From positions 1 to 57,153 of the forward strand of contig NZ_VCRA01000040.1 of assembly GCF_005938385.1 (NCBI RefSeq): DNA of 57,153 nucleotides. Reading direction: 5' to 3'. Position 1 is the stretch's first letter; the number at the start of each line of letters is the position of its first letter. Shown piece after piece: positions 8,876-18,088 of the stretch. The DNA comes from Paenibacillus mesophilus. GTDB lineage: Bacteria; Bacillota; Bacilli; Paenibacillales; NBRC-103111. The notes below the pieces were generated by a model that saw only the letters and a list, made by a program, of their open reading frames with translations, had not been told where the DNA came from and searched no databases. A program made the translations under genes and the position numbers.

Positions 8876-9928
8876 ATGAGCGCAGTAGGAATTTTAGTCG
8901 ACGCCAAAGTGTTCCGCAACATTACGAGCGGAAAAACCGGCAACGAGCATATTCGTCTATATAATAAAGCTTCGGCCAAAAACGGACTGACTCCCGTCTA
9001 CTTATGTCTTGCCCGGATCCATCCGTCCAAAGGATACGCCTTCGGCTACAAATACTCCGGGAGCAAATACAGCTATGTAAAAATCGCGATTCCGAAAGTG
9101 ATCCATAACAGGACGATGCCGACCTCCTCGCGCGACCGATCGCGTATGGAGCTGCTAAGACGGCGCAGCTTCGTATACAATTCGCGTAACCGTTATCTCA
9201 AATACCGGATACACCGGATGCTCGCCGGCAAATTCTCCTCGCATCTTCCCGTTACTTCCGGTTACTCGAGGTCGGGCTTGAACGGAATGATGGACCGGTA
9301 CGACAGTCTGTATGTGAAACCGCAGAGCAGCAGCATCGGCAGAGGGATCATGAAACTGTCTCGGGCTGGCAGCGGCAAATGGAAAGTCCAACTGCCGGGC
9401 GGCACGACAGTCACCGCAAGAAAAACCGCCATTCAGGCGGTTGACCGCATCGCGCGGCGGAAACCTTATCTTATCCAAAGAACGATCCCGCTCGCGCAAT
9501 ATAGAGGAAGGCCTTACGATATCCGAGTGTCCGTACAACGAGGGAGCGGCGGGCATTGGCAGGTAACGGGCATGGTTGGGAAAGTCGCCCGAAAAGGCAG
9601 TCACGTTACGAACGTAGCGCGGGGAGGATCGGTTAAACGGTGTGAACCGCTATTCGGCAGCGGTGCGATGAATCCGTCGAAAGTAGCCGGCTCCGTTAAA
9701 GCATTGTCCCTTAACATCACCCGTTATTTGGGCAAACGTCTGGACCGTCTGGCGGACGTCGGCTTGGATATCGGCGTCACATCGGCCGGCAAGCCGTATT
9801 TTATCGAATTGAACTGCCGCGACCAGCGATACAGCTTTAAGAAGGCGAAAATGACAGACACGTTTTATCAGACATACGCCAATCCGATTTCTTATGCGAA
9901 ATATTTGCTTCGAAAATCGGGCAAATAG
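8876..9928 (+). CDS. YheC/YheD family ATP-grasp protein, spore-coat associated type
   Basis: A 350-residue protein of the family found in endospore formers, some members of which are associated with the spore coat. The C-terminal two thirds show an ATP-grasp fold: YVKPQSSSIGRGI near residue 155, the YLIQRTIPLAQYRGRPYDIRV strand, and DIGVTSAGKPYFIELNCRDQR near the end with the metal-binding E-N pair. The exact ligation reaction is unknown. The ATG at 8876 has AAAGGAG seven bases upstream; the frame stays open to 8663 but that part looks non-coding. It is divergent from the FMN-protein gene and ends in a hairpin shared with the MFS gene. Confidence 0.85.
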   Translation: MSAVGILVDAKVFRNITSGKTGNEHIRLYNKASAKNGLTPVYLCLARIHPSKGYAFGYKYSGSKYSYVKIAIPKVIHNRTMPTSSRDRSRMELLRRRSFVYNSRNRYLKYRIHRMLAGKFSSHLPVTSGYSRSGLNGMMDRYDSLYVKPQSSSIGRGIMKLSRAGSGKWKVQLPGGTTVTARKTAIQAVDRIARRKPYLIQRTIPLAQYRGRPYDIRVSVQRGSGGHWQVTGMVGKVARKGSHVTNVARGGSVKRCEPLFGSGAMNPSKVAGSVKALSLNITRYLGKRLDRLADVGLDIGVTSAGKPYFIELNCRDQRYSFKKAKMTDTFYQTYANPISYAKYLLRKSGK

Positions 9929-9938
9929 GCACAAGCAG

Positions 9939-9980
9939 AAAAGCCCGCAGACCGTCATGCGACGTCGGCAGGCTTTCTAT
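9939..9980. terminator. Bidirectional terminator between the YheC/D and MFS genes
   Basis: AAAAGCCCGC and GCAGGCTTT flank a loop that holds a smaller GACCGTC/GACGTC stem. U-rich sequence follows on both strands (TCTATTTTTA on plus). It lies between two convergent stop codons, at 9928 and 9993. Confidence 0.75.
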
Positions 9981-9992
9981 TTTTACTCCGGC

Positions 9993-11402
9993 CTATCTGG
10001 ACATTTTTCCGCTCACGGGTGCCGCATTGGCTGGAGCGGCGACAGAAGCGGTTGAACGGAACTGTGCAAAATAAACGATCCCCACCGCGATAATCAGCAC
10101 CGCGAGAAAGACGAGAATGTTGCTGTACAACAGCGCCTCTCCCGGCGGGAACGGATTCAACCGGAACGATGTGGTGCCCGAGTCGAGCGACTTGCCGATC
10201 AGCGTTGTCGCCGTAGCTCCCGCGATGAAGTTGAGCATCGCATAAAGCCCCATTCCGACGCCGGTCTGTTCCTTCGATAACGTTCGCGATATCGTATTCG
10301 ACATCGCGATCTGGATGAACGATTGGCCCACCGTTCCGAAGATCATAAACCCGGCGATCCAGAGTGGCGACATACCTACGACGGATGACAACATGATAAA
10401 GCATAACAAAATCATGGCGGCCGCAATCGCGAATAGACGGGGGTTGCCCTTCTCATCGGCCAGCTTGCCGCCAATGCGACCCAAAAGTGCGGCGCATATC
10501 GCCGAAGGAAACAAAACGAACCCTACAGCAAGCGGAGACAAATGATTCAACTGCGCCAAAAATTGCGGAGCCATAAACGGGATGCCGAAATTGAGTCCGG
10601 TCAGCACGAAGGCGATGCCGAGCCCGAGCGTATACGATTTGTTGCGGAAGATGGCCGGCTGTACGAACGGCTCGGCGGCGTTCCGTATGCGAAACGCGAA
10701 CAAAATGAACAGCAGAGCGCCTAGTCCGCACAGCAGCAAGCTTCCTTGCGTAATCGCGAGCAGCAGCGAAGCGACGGTACCGGCGAGCGTCAATCCGCCG
10801 ACGAAATCGATTTTACGCGCGGTTCCCGTCTCGTCGTCCAAATATTTGCGGAAGAAGGGAAGCACGAATATCGCCAGAATCGACAAAGCGAACAAGTAGC
10901 GCCAGCTGACCAGTCCGGAGACGATTCCCGATACGATCGGACCTAGCGCTGCGCCTAGCGACAAGCCGACTGCGGTCGTTCCGAGCGCCCTGCCTCTTTT
11001 CTCCGGCGCGAAATATCGGACCGGCACGATCATAGCGGTGGCCGGTATGACGGAGGCGCCCGCCGCTTGAAACAATCGGCCCGCGATCACCATCCAGAAT
11101 TCGGAAGCGGACAATCCGATGATCGAGCCGAGAGCGAACGCGATCAGCCCATAGGTGAGCAAATCTTTCAGCTTGTACTTGTCGGCCAGCTTGCCGAACG
11201 TAACCGAACCGATCGCATAGACGATCATGTAGCCGGTCAGCATCCAGCTCACTTGCGAAGGCGTAAGGCCGAATTCCGCCCGGATAACCGGCAAGGCCAC
11301 ATTGAACATCGAAGCGTTCATTACGGAAATGATCAACGTAAATACGAGTACGCGCAGCAGCTTATTCGCCTGCTGCTCTCGCGATATAGCGGACTTCTCC
11401 AT
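9993..11402 (-). CDS. MFS drug-efflux type transporter (DHA2/TetA(L)-like)
   Basis: An inner-membrane exporter of about 469 residues with 13-14 hydrophobic segments. Motif A is seen as GSVTFGKLADKYKLKDLL after the second segment. GRLFQAAGASVIPATAMI and the antiporter-type GTTAVGLSLGAALGPIVSG (motif C) mark it as a proton-driven drug exporter. The substrate cannot be told. I start at the ATG at 11402 (MEKSAISREQQ), with AAGGG about eight bases upstream; the frame is open to 11453 but the added residues look like leader. A strong sigma-A promoter lies at 11487-11515. Confidence 0.88.
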   Translation of the reverse strand: MEKSAISREQQANKLLRVLVFTLIISVMNASMFNVALPVIRAEFGLTPSQVSWMLTGYMIVYAIGSVTFGKLADKYKLKDLLTYGLIAFALGSIIGLSASEFWMVIAGRLFQAAGASVIPATAMIVPVRYFAPEKRGRALGTTAVGLSLGAALGPIVSGIVSGLVSWRYLFALSILAIFVLPFFRKYLDDETGTARKIDFVGGLTLAGTVASLLLAITQGSLLLCGLGALLFILFAFRIRNAAEPFVQPAIFRNKSYTLGLGIAFVLTGLNFGIPFMAPQFLAQLNHLSPLAVGFVLFPSAICAALLGRIGGKLADEKGNPRLFAIAAAMILLCFIMLSSVVGMSPLWIAGFMIFGTVGQSFIQIAMSNTISRTLSKEQTGVGMGLYAMLNFIAGATATTLIGKSLDSGTTSFRLNPFPPGEALLYSNILVFLAVLIIAVGIVYFAQFRSTASVAAPANAAPVSGKMSR

Positions 11403-11486
11403 CTTCTCGCCCTTCTTTCCGCCTCTATTTGATGTTAAACTGCGTCGCAACATTTAATACTTAATATATATTTATGTATAGATATT

Positions 11487-11515
11487 ATTATGGTCAATCG
11501 TTCCCCAATTGTCAA
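11487..11515 (-). promoter_or_regulatory. Sigma-A promoter of the MFS gene
   Basis: On the minus strand TTGACA (11510-11515) and CATAAT (11487-11492) are separated by exactly 17 bases, followed by an AT-rich leader of about 80 bases. The remainder of the gap to 11764 holds only the terminator of the DeoR gene; no further gene is seen. Confidence 0.75.
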
Positions 11516-11658
11516 TCCCAATCGGAAAGTCGGGGGCGAACAAAAGACCGGCAAATATCGCCTATTTGGAGCAAACCACCTGCATTTTTGCACGTAGACA
11601 GGCACACGATCGATCCCCAAAGACAATGAAACCCGCAGCGACATCGGCAACCACGACG

Positions 11659-11702
11659 AAAAAAACCGGCATTGCGACACTTGATCGCTACGCCGGTTTT
11701 AT
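11659..11702 (-). terminator. Terminator of the rhamnose operon
   Basis: On the minus strand ACCGGC ... GCCGGT with an inner AGCGAT/GTCGC pairing is followed by seven U residues. It sits about 60 bases after the stop of the DeoR gene. The opposite strand also has a short U-run. Confidence 0.8.
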
Positions 11703-11763
11703 TATTGAAAAATCAACAATCATATTCGGTCCCGCCTTGCATAAGGCCGCTCACAATCACAAT

Positions 11764-12522
11764 TTACACGGTCGTAACGGAAATGCCGAGCTCACCCAAC
11801 CGCTCCAACGTTCCGCCATCCAGCCGACGGTCGCTTACAATCGTATCCACCTGTTGCAAAGCCGCCACTTGCGTAAACGCCTGCACGCCGAATTTGCTCG
11901 AATCGGCCAGCAGGATGACGCGATCGGCCATGCCGATCATTTTCTGCTTCAACCGCGCCTGAAGCTCGTTCGACTCGCTGATGCCCCGCTCCAAGTGAAC
12001 CCCTTTGCATGACAAGAACACTTTATCGACGTGATAGGCATCCAGCGAGCGCTCCGCCAAAGGTCCGACGAATGACAACGAGCGGGAGGCCAGTATGCCT
12101 CCGGTCGAAATCACCTCGATCTTCTCCTTGCCGGCGAGCTCGGTCGCCACCTTGATCGAATTCGTAAGCACGGTCAACGGAATGTCCGGCAAATTAGCAG
12201 CCACATACCATGCGGTCGTGCTTGCGTCCAGCAAAATCCGTTCCTTCGGCGAGATCAGCTTGACCGCCTCCTGGGCGATTCGCCGCTTCTCTTCCGCATG
12301 GGTCACTTCCCGCTCGAAATAAGGGATTTCCGGCTGCTGCTCCTTGACGCTGACCGCACCTCCGTGAGAACGGCGCAGCCGTCCGGCCTGCTCCAGCCGG
12401 TCCAGATCGCGCCGGATCGTTTCTTCGGTCACGTCGCACAATTCGCTCAGCTCGGATACCCGGATGCTGCCCCGCTCGCTCACCAGCTGCACAATTTTCT
12501 CGTACCGTTCCGCGACCAGCAT
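11764..12522 (-). CDS. DeoR-family regulator, probable rhamnose operon repressor
   Basis: A 252-residue DeoR/GlpR-type repressor. The N-terminal winged helix is clear (GSIRVSELSELCDVTEETI, RRDLDRLEQAGRLRRSHGGA), followed by the sugar-phosphate sensor domain (LLDASTTAWYVAANLP, VLTNSIKVATEL, EVISTGGILASRSLSFVGP, DRVILLADSSKFG). The ATG at 12522 has GAGG six bases upstream. It is the last gene of the rhamnose operon, 24 bases after rhaB. In Bacillus subtilis a DeoR-type protein, RhaR, represses the rhamnose operon and responds to rhamnulose 1-phosphate. The same role is likely here but is inference from position. Confidence 0.88.
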   Translation of the reverse strand: MLVAERYEKIVQLVSERGSIRVSELSELCDVTEETIRRDLDRLEQAGRLRRSHGGAVSVKEQQPEIPYFEREVTHAEEKRRIAQEAVKLISPKERILLDASTTAWYVAANLPDIPLTVLTNSIKVATELAGKEKIEVISTGGILASRSLSFVGPLAERSLDAYHVDKVFLSCKGVHLERGISESNELQARLKQKMIGMADRVILLADSSKFGVQAFTQVAALQQVDTIVSDRRLDGGTLERLGELGISVTTV

Positions 12523-12546
12523 ACGCTCCCTCTTTCCCAATCGTAG

Positions 12547-14019
12547 TTAATCGAGTCCCGCCATCGACCGGAACCGTCCGTACGCGTCTTCCCACGCCTC
12601 GCGATCCGCCGGTTCGTAGACGGTTACCGGGAACGACTCCCGGATGACCGAACGCGCCTCCCATATGTCGGCAAATTCCCCCTGGGCGATCCATTGGACT
12701 GCCAAATTCCCGATCGCGCTTCCTTCAGCCGGGCCGGCCCATACGGGCTTGCCGATCGCATTCGCCGCCCATTGGCAGAGCAGCGAGTTCTGAATGCCGC
12801 CTCCGACCATATGCAGGCCGTTAAACCGCCGGCCGGACAGACGCTCGGTCAATTCAAGCACATAGCGGTATTTTAACGCCAAACTTTCCAAAATACAACG
12901 TACGACCGCACCCGGCTGTTCGGGCGGCTTCTGTCCGGTTTCCCGGCAATATTGCAAGATTCGCGACGGCATGTCGCCCGGATGCAGAAACCGCTGATCG
13001 TCCGGGTCGATCCACGCCGCGAAGGCGGGCGCCCGTTCGGCAAGAGCGATCAATTCCGGGAACGAGTAAGAAGCGCCGTTCCGCTCCCACTCCCGTTTCG
13101 TCTCCTGCAAAATCCACAAACCCATAATATTTTTCAGCAGCCGGTAAGTCCCTTCGACGCCGCCTTCGTTCGTAAAGTTGAGCCCGAGCGCCAGCTCGTT
13201 CATAACCGGCCGTTCCACTTCCGTCCCCATCAGCGACCAAGTGCCGCAGCTTAAATAGGCGAACGAACGCTCCACGGCCGGAACCGCGGCCACGGCCGAT
13301 CCCGTGTCGTGCTCCGCGACGGCAGTGACCGGAATCGAATCGATGCCGAGCTCCGCGGCAACCGACGGAAGCAGCTGTCCGGCAGCCGTACCCGGCTGGA
13401 CGACACGCCCGAACAGTTCGGGACGGATTCCGATTTTCCCGAGCAGCTCCGAATCCCAGCCGTCCTTCAACGGGTTGTACAATTGCGTCGTCGTCGCATT
13501 GGAAAATTCGTTCATTTTCTCCCCGGTCAGGAAATACCGAAGCAAATCGGGAATCATCAGAAACTGCTCCGCCTCGCGCAGTAGCGGATTGTTCGCCCGC
13601 TTCATCGCGGCCAGCTGGTAGATCGTATTGAACGGCAAAAACTGAATGCCGGTTCTTTCGAAGATGAAGCTTTGCGGCATGTCGGCGAACAGCGCCTCCA
13701 TCATCCCGTCCGTCTGGGAATCCCGGTAATGGTACGAGTTGCCAAGCAGCTCCCCGTTCTTTCCGAGAAGACCGAAATCGACGGCCCACGAATCGATGGC
13801 CATGCTTTGCAGCGCGATGCCCCGATGCTTCGCTTTAAGCAGCGCCTGCTTCATCTCGTGCAATAACCGGAGAATGTCCCAATGCAGCCGTCCGCCGACT
13901 TGCACCGGGTCGTTCGGGAAACGATGAAGCTCCTCCGTCTCGATCGTTCGACCGTTCAACCGGCCGAGCAGCGCCCTGCCGCTGCTCGCGCCCAGATCGT
14001 ATGCGAGAATGCTCGCCAC
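12547..14019 (-). CDS. rhaB: Rhamnulokinase
   Basis: An FGGY-family kinase of 490 residues that phosphorylates L-rhamnulose at C1 using ATP. The N-terminal phosphate loop YDLGASSGRALLG, the substrate region AIDSWAVDFGLL, the AEHDTGSAVAAVP stretch, and the C-terminal LHMVGGGIQNSLLCQWAANA adenosine motif are all as in RhaB. The start is GTG at 14019 with AGGGTGA six to seven bases upstream. It follows rhaA by 27 bases in the same operon. Confidence 0.95.
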   Translation of the reverse strand: MASILAYDLGASSGRALLGRLNGRTIETEELHRFPNDPVQVGGRLHWDILRLLHEMKQALLKAKHRGIALQSMAIDSWAVDFGLLGKNGELLGNSYHYRDSQTDGMMEALFADMPQSFIFERTGIQFLPFNTIYQLAAMKRANNPLLREAEQFLMIPDLLRYFLTGEKMNEFSNATTTQLYNPLKDGWDSELLGKIGIRPELFGRVVQPGTAAGQLLPSVAAELGIDSIPVTAVAEHDTGSAVAAVPAVERSFAYLSCGTWSLMGTEVERPVMNELALGLNFTNEGGVEGTYRLLKNIMGLWILQETKREWERNGASYSFPELIALAERAPAFAAWIDPDDQRFLHPGDMPSRILQYCRETGQKPPEQPGAVVRCILESLALKYRYVLELTERLSGRRFNGLHMVGGGIQNSLLCQWAANAIGKPVWAGPAEGSAIGNLAVQWIAQGEFADIWEARSVIRESFPVTVYEPADREAWEDAYGRFRSMAGLD

Positions 14020-14046
14020 TTGGCATCACCCTGCTTGATTCAATAT

Positions 14047-15309
14047 TTATACGCCGCGTTGGGACAAAACTTCCCGCTCGTAGGCTTTTACTTCCGCTAA
14101 CCACTCTTCCCGGACGGGAACGCCGGTTTTCTCGCAGTAATAATCCCATACCGCTCCGAAAGGATACGTTTTGAACTCTTCGGTCAAAGCAAGGCGGGTC
14201 GTATAATCGCCTTCCAACTCCGCTTGTCTGATCGCTTCCACCGGTACGAGCATCGCTCTCATCAGCGCTTTGATCGTATTGCGCGTTCCGATGACCCATG
14301 CGGCGACACGGTTGATGCTTGCGTCGAAGAAATCGAGCCCGATATGCGTTTTGCCGAGCAGGCCTCCCTGCACCAGCTCTTTGCCGATTTCGAGCAGTTC
14401 GTCGTCCAGCGTGACTACATGGTCGCTGTCCCACCGCATCGGGCGGCTTACATGCAGCAGAATACCGTCCGCGAACAGCGAGAGCGACGATAGTTTACCC
14501 GAAATCGTCTCGGTCGGATGAAAATGGCCGGCGTCCAGACAAATCAGCTTGTTGTTTTGCAGGCCGTAGCCCATATAAAATTCGTGCGAACCGACGACGT
14601 ACGCTTCCGAGCCGAGGCCGAACAGCTTGCTCTCGACCGCGTCCAGGTTATGGGCCGGATTGAGCTCTTCCGCGAACACTTCGTCCAAGGCGCTCTTGAG
14701 CCGCTGTCTCGGAGCGAGCCGGTCTGCGGGGACGTCCTTGAATCCGTCGGGAATCCAGACGTTCGTTACGCAAGTTTGGCCGAGCTGCTCGCCGAAGTAA
14801 GCGCCTATTTTACGCGATGCTTTGCAGTGGTCGATCCAAAATTGCCGGATATCCGGGTCCGGGTGGCTCAGCGTAAACCCGTCCTTCGATAGCTCGTGCG
14901 AGAAGCAGGTCGGATTGAAATCGAGACCGAGCCCCTGTTCCTTCGCCCACGCTACCCATTTCTCGAAATGCTTCGGCTCGATCCGATTCAGCTCGACCTT
15001 TTCTTCCGTGTCCGCATAAATCGCGTGAAGGTTCACTTTGTGCTTCCCCGGGATCAAGGAGAACGCCTTCTCCAGATCGGAGCGCAGCTCCTCGGGCGTC
15101 CGCGCCGCTCCCGGATAATTGCCGGTTACCGAGATGCCCCCGGTCAAGTCTTGATCGCGGTTCAGAAACCCGCGCACGTCGTCTCCCTGCCAGCAATGCA
15201 TCGATATTTTGATTTTCGCCACATTCTCGAGCACCGCATCGACATCGATTCCGTGTTTGGCATACAGCTGCTTGGCGTCCTCATAGCTTCTTTCGATAGT
15301 TGACCGCAT
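14047..15309 (-). CDS. rhaA: L-rhamnose isomerase
   Basis: A 420-residue cytoplasmic metal-dependent isomerase that converts L-rhamnose to L-rhamnulose. Family stretches include KISMHCWQGDDVRGF near residue 33, DFNPTCFSHELSKDGFTLSHPD, TCVTNVWIPDGFKDVPADR, and LDAGHFHPTETISGKLSSL with metal-binding Asp and His. Length is standard for the Bacillus/E. coli type. The ATG has GAAGGAG eight bases upstream. It lies between the ASRT-family gene and rhaB. Confidence 0.95.
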   Translation of the reverse strand: MRSTIERSYEDAKQLYAKHGIDVDAVLENVAKIKISMHCWQGDDVRGFLNRDQDLTGGISVTGNYPGAARTPEELRSDLEKAFSLIPGKHKVNLHAIYADTEEKVELNRIEPKHFEKWVAWAKEQGLGLDFNPTCFSHELSKDGFTLSHPDPDIRQFWIDHCKASRKIGAYFGEQLGQTCVTNVWIPDGFKDVPADRLAPRQRLKSALDEVFAEELNPAHNLDAVESKLFGLGSEAYVVGSHEFYMGYGLQNNKLICLDAGHFHPTETISGKLSSLSLFADGILLHVSRPMRWDSDHVVTLDDELLEIGKELVQGGLLGKTHIGLDFFDASINRVAAWVIGTRNTIKALMRAMLVPVEAIRQAELEGDYTTRLALTEEFKTYPFGAVWDYYCEKTGVPVREEWLAEVKAYEREVLSQRGV

Positions 15310-15342
15310 TCGCTTGACTCCTTCCGGATAAGCCCGTATTCG

Positions 15343-15717
15343 TTATGATTGGACCGGGTAGGCGACGACCGACATGAGCGCATTCGCCGCTTGCGTGGCG
15401 TCCAGCCTGCTGTACTGGACGATGACCGGGATATCGCTGCGCACTTCGATCGCATAAGGGACTCCGACCGGTATCGGCACCCCGTCCTTCGCGAGCGAGC
15501 TCGTCCGGATATGATTGGTCCGCCTTCCGGGTACGATCACGAAAATGTCCTCCAGCGGATCCCTGTCTTCGAAAAAAATCGTTATCATAAGCTGAGCGTC
15601 CTCGGACGAGCAGTTCAGCACGCAAATCGATTCGTGGCTGGTCAGTTCCCCGCTGCTTTTCTCCGGAATGTAGCCGTCCGGAATAATCCAATGCGTTGCT
15701 CCTGCACCTTTGTGCAT
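15343..15717 (-). CDS. Anabaena sensory rhodopsin transducer (ASRT) family protein in the rhamnose operon
   Basis: A 124-residue protein that matches the ASRT family along its whole length as I recall it: HWIIPDGYIPEKSS at the start, SHESICVLNCSSEDAQLMIT, FFEDRDPLEDIFVIVPGRRT, and DIPVIVQYSRLDATQAANAL-type end. In Anabaena the homologue is a tetrameric soluble partner of a light sensor. No rhodopsin gene is seen here; the wider family has been proposed to bind sugars or other small ligands. It sits between the aldolase fusion (16 bases away) and rhaA (33 bases), with AGGGGTG eight bases before the ATG. In B. subtilis this operon carries a small rhamnose mutarotase, RhaM, which is absent here, so a rhamnose-binding or mutarotase-like role is a reasonable guess only. 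Confidence 0.85.
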   Translation of the reverse strand: MHKGAGATHWIIPDGYIPEKSSGELTSHESICVLNCSSEDAQLMITIFFEDRDPLEDIFVIVPGRRTNHIRTSSLAKDGVPIPVGVPYAIEVRSDIPVIVQYSRLDATQAANALMSVVAYPVQS

Positions 15718-15733
15718 ACTTTTTTCACCCCTG

Positions 15734-17803
15734 TTATCGAGTAAATGCCGCCGGTACGCCGCCGTCGATCGTCAGCATGCAGCCGGTCGTTTTGTCCGAT
15801 TTGGAAGAAGCGAAGAAGGCGATCCCTTCGGCGATATCTTTCGGGAAAATGTTCACGAGCAGCGTCGTCCGCTTCCGGTAATACTCCTCCAGCTGATCCG
15901 GCTCGATCCCGTAAGCGGCCGCCCGCTCGTTGCGCCAGTTGGAATTCCAGATCGCGGAGCCCTGCAATATCGCATCCGGCAAAATCGTGTTGACGCGAAT
16001 CCCGAATTCGCCGCCCTCGGCCGCGATGCACCGGGCCAGATGGGCTTCCAGCGCCTTGGCCGCGCTGTAGGCGGAAGCGTTCTTGCCCGCATAGACGGCG
16101 TTCTTCGAGGCGATGAACACCATGTTGCCGCCGACACCCTGCTCCTTCATAAGCTTGAACGCTTCGCGGGCTACCAGAAAGTAGCCGGTCCCGAGCACGT
16201 TCATATTCAAGTTCCATTCCTTGAGCGACGTTTCGTCGAACGGGCTGGACGTGGCGAGGCCCGCGTTGTTGACGATAATATCCACGCCGCCGTACGTCAG
16301 CGCCGTATCCGCATACGCCGCGATGATTTCCTCTTCCTTCGTTACGTCCATTTTAACCGCAATCGCCCGGTTCTCGCCGTATTTTTCATTAATATCGGCG
16401 GCTACCTTCTGCGCGCCTTCCAGATTGAGATCAGCGAGTACCAGGTGCGCCCCTTCCGACGCGAGCCTGCGCGCCGTTTCGCTGCCGATGCCGCCCGCTC
16501 CCCCGGTAATGAACGCCACCTTGCGGGAAAACTCGGCTTCGGCCGGAGCCAGCGTCAATTTATACAGCTCGAGCGGCCAATATTCCACGTTGTACGATTC
16601 GTTCTCCGTCAGCGAGACGAACTGTCCGAGAGCCGTAGCTCCGCGCATAACCGCAATCGCGCGATGGTACAGAGCTCCGCTCACCTTCGACATCGCCCAG
16701 CTTTTGCCGGTGTTGATCATCCCTACGCCCGGGATCAAGATGACGCGCGGCGCCGCTTCGAACATGACGTCGCCGTCGTTCCGGTTCCGCTCGAAATACG
16801 CCTTGTACTGCTCCTTGTAGACGGCAACCGCTTCCTTCAGCTTCGCTTTAAGCCCTTCGACGTCGTTCGCGTCAGGCGTCCAATCTACGAATAGCGGAAC
16901 GACTTTCGTATGCACGAGATGGTCCGGACAAGCCGCGCCGATCTGGGAAAGTGCGGCGGAATCCCGTCCCCCAACGAATTGCAGCACATCGGCCTCGTCG
17001 TCGAACGAGAGAATCATCTTCTTCGCATCGCTGACCGCTCCGCGAATGGTCGGCATCACCTTGGCCGCGATCTCGCGGCGCACTTCCGCGGCGAGCGCCT
17101 CATGCTTCACGCCGCCGAACAGCTTCGACTCCTCGACGCGCGCTTCGATATATGCTTCCGCTTCGCTGATGATCGCGATCGTCTTCGCGTAACTCTCCTC
17201 GGACGTTTCCCCCCACGTCACGAGTCCGTGCTTCTCCATCAGCACAAGCTCGGCTTTCGGGTTGGCGAGTACGCCTTCGGCGATCATTTTGGATAAGGTG
17301 AAGCCTGGCCTTACGTAAGGAACCCACACGAATCGGTCGCCGAATATTTCACGCGCCACCGTTTTGCCGTTATCCGCGCAGCATAGGCTGATGATCGCAT
17401 CCGGATGCGTATGGTCGACGTGCTTGAACGGCAGGAATGCATGCAGCAGCGTCTCGATCGAGGCGCGCGGATGTTTGGCATCGATCATGCAATGCGCCAA
17501 ATAGGCGACCATCTCCTCGTCGCTCATCACCTCGCGCTCGAACAACGGCCGAATGTCGTCCATCCGCAGGCCGGTGAAATTTCCGGCCTTCATCGTGGCC
17601 AAGTCCGAGCCGCTGCCCTTCACATACATCACTTCCACATCACGTCCGCGGAAATCCTGCACGGTTACTTTGCTCGAGGTGTTCCCGCCGCCCCAATTGC
17701 ATACCCGGCGATCCGTGCCGATCAGATTGGAACGGTACACGAGCTCATCGAGTCCTCCTTGCAGCTGCGATGCCTTCGTACTGTCCCACAAACTTTGTAC
17801 CAT
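15734..17803 (-). CDS. rhaEW: Bifunctional rhamnulose-1-phosphate aldolase / lactaldehyde dehydrogenase
   Basis: A 689-residue fusion. Residues about 20-400 are a class II aldolase/adducin domain (DLATMKAGNFTGLRMDDIRP, DAIISLCCADNG, LMEKHGLVTWGETSEESY), which splits rhamnulose 1-phosphate into dihydroxyacetone phosphate and L-lactaldehyde. Residues about 425-689 are a short-chain dehydrogenase with TGGAGGIG for NAD, NNAG, and the catalytic Ser/Tyr/Lys set in IASKNAVYAGKNASAYSAAK, which would oxidise lactaldehyde to lactate. This is the arrangement of B. subtilis RhaEW (YuxG). GGAGGAG lies six bases before the ATG. It is the first gene of the operon and its promoter region (17817-17900) is AT-rich. 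Confidence 0.95.
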   Translation of the reverse strand: MVQSLWDSTKASQLQGGLDELVYRSNLIGTDRRVCNWGGGNTSSKVTVQDFRGRDVEVMYVKGSGSDLATMKAGNFTGLRMDDIRPLFEREVMSDEEMVAYLAHCMIDAKHPRASIETLLHAFLPFKHVDHTHPDAIISLCCADNGKTVAREIFGDRFVWVPYVRPGFTLSKMIAEGVLANPKAELVLMEKHGLVTWGETSEESYAKTIAIISEAEAYIEARVEESKLFGGVKHEALAAEVRREIAAKVMPTIRGAVSDAKKMILSFDDEADVLQFVGGRDSAALSQIGAACPDHLVHTKVVPLFVDWTPDANDVEGLKAKLKEAVAVYKEQYKAYFERNRNDGDVMFEAAPRVILIPGVGMINTGKSWAMSKVSGALYHRAIAVMRGATALGQFVSLTENESYNVEYWPLELYKLTLAPAEAEFSRKVAFITGGAGGIGSETARRLASEGAHLVLADLNLEGAQKVAADINEKYGENRAIAVKMDVTKEEEIIAAYADTALTYGGVDIIVNNAGLATSSPFDETSLKEWNLNMNVLGTGYFLVAREAFKLMKEQGVGGNMVFIASKNAVYAGKNASAYSAAKALEAHLARCIAAEGGEFGIRVNTILPDAILQGSAIWNSNWRNERAAAYGIEPDQLEEYYRKRTTLLVNIFPKDIAEGIAFFASSKSDKTTGCMLTIDGGVPAAFTR

Positions 17804-17816
17804 GGTGTCTCCTCCG

Positions 17817-17900
17817 TTTGTTTTTGTTTTCGTTTGATTTCACTATATCATCTTTGTTTATTTTTGAATATATATTTTTCAAAAGAAAACAAAGAAAAGT
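17817..17900 (-). promoter_or_regulatory. Promoter and likely operator region of the rhamnose operon
   Basis: An AT-rich leader upstream of rhaEW holds repeated TTTGTTT-type motifs (about 17818, 17830, 17852 and, inverted, 17885). These are candidate half-sites for the DeoR-type regulator. A TATAGT at 17842-17847 could be the -10 box, but no -35 box with ideal spacing is seen. The call rests on position and repetition. Confidence 0.4.
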
Positions 17901-17941
17901 CGAGAAGGAAATCGGACTATTCAAAAAGTTATGCGACGGAC

Positions 17942-18003
17942 TCGTATCGCCAAGTCGGCGCCAAAAAAGTCCGAACCCTTGTCAAGTCCGGACTGCTTAT
18001 CCA
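17942..18003. repeat. Direct repeat copy 1 flanking the AT-rich insert (contains a terminator stem)
   Basis: About 60 bp, from TCGTATCGC to TATCCA, nearly identical to 19645-19704. Both share TCGTATCGC, TCGGC, AAAAAAGTCCGAACCCTTGT, CAAG-TCCGGACTGC and TATCCA with a few indels. Within it, 17963-17994 read on the minus strand is a terminator: AGTCCGGACTTG ... GGGTTCGGACT followed by six U. No minus-strand gene ends just upstream of it, so here it appears to be a displaced duplicate. Confidence 0.8.
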
Positions 18004-18088
18004 AAATACCTATTCCACACCCTTGTCCAATCACAAGCCGGAGGCCGATCATTCCGACAAAGGGTTATGCTTTCCTGTATATTTCTGG

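Noticed and set aside
17942..18003. Integrase attachment site
   Set aside because: The repeat fits a terminator and there is no integrase, recombinase or tRNA gene at either end, so site-specific integration is not supported by the sequence.
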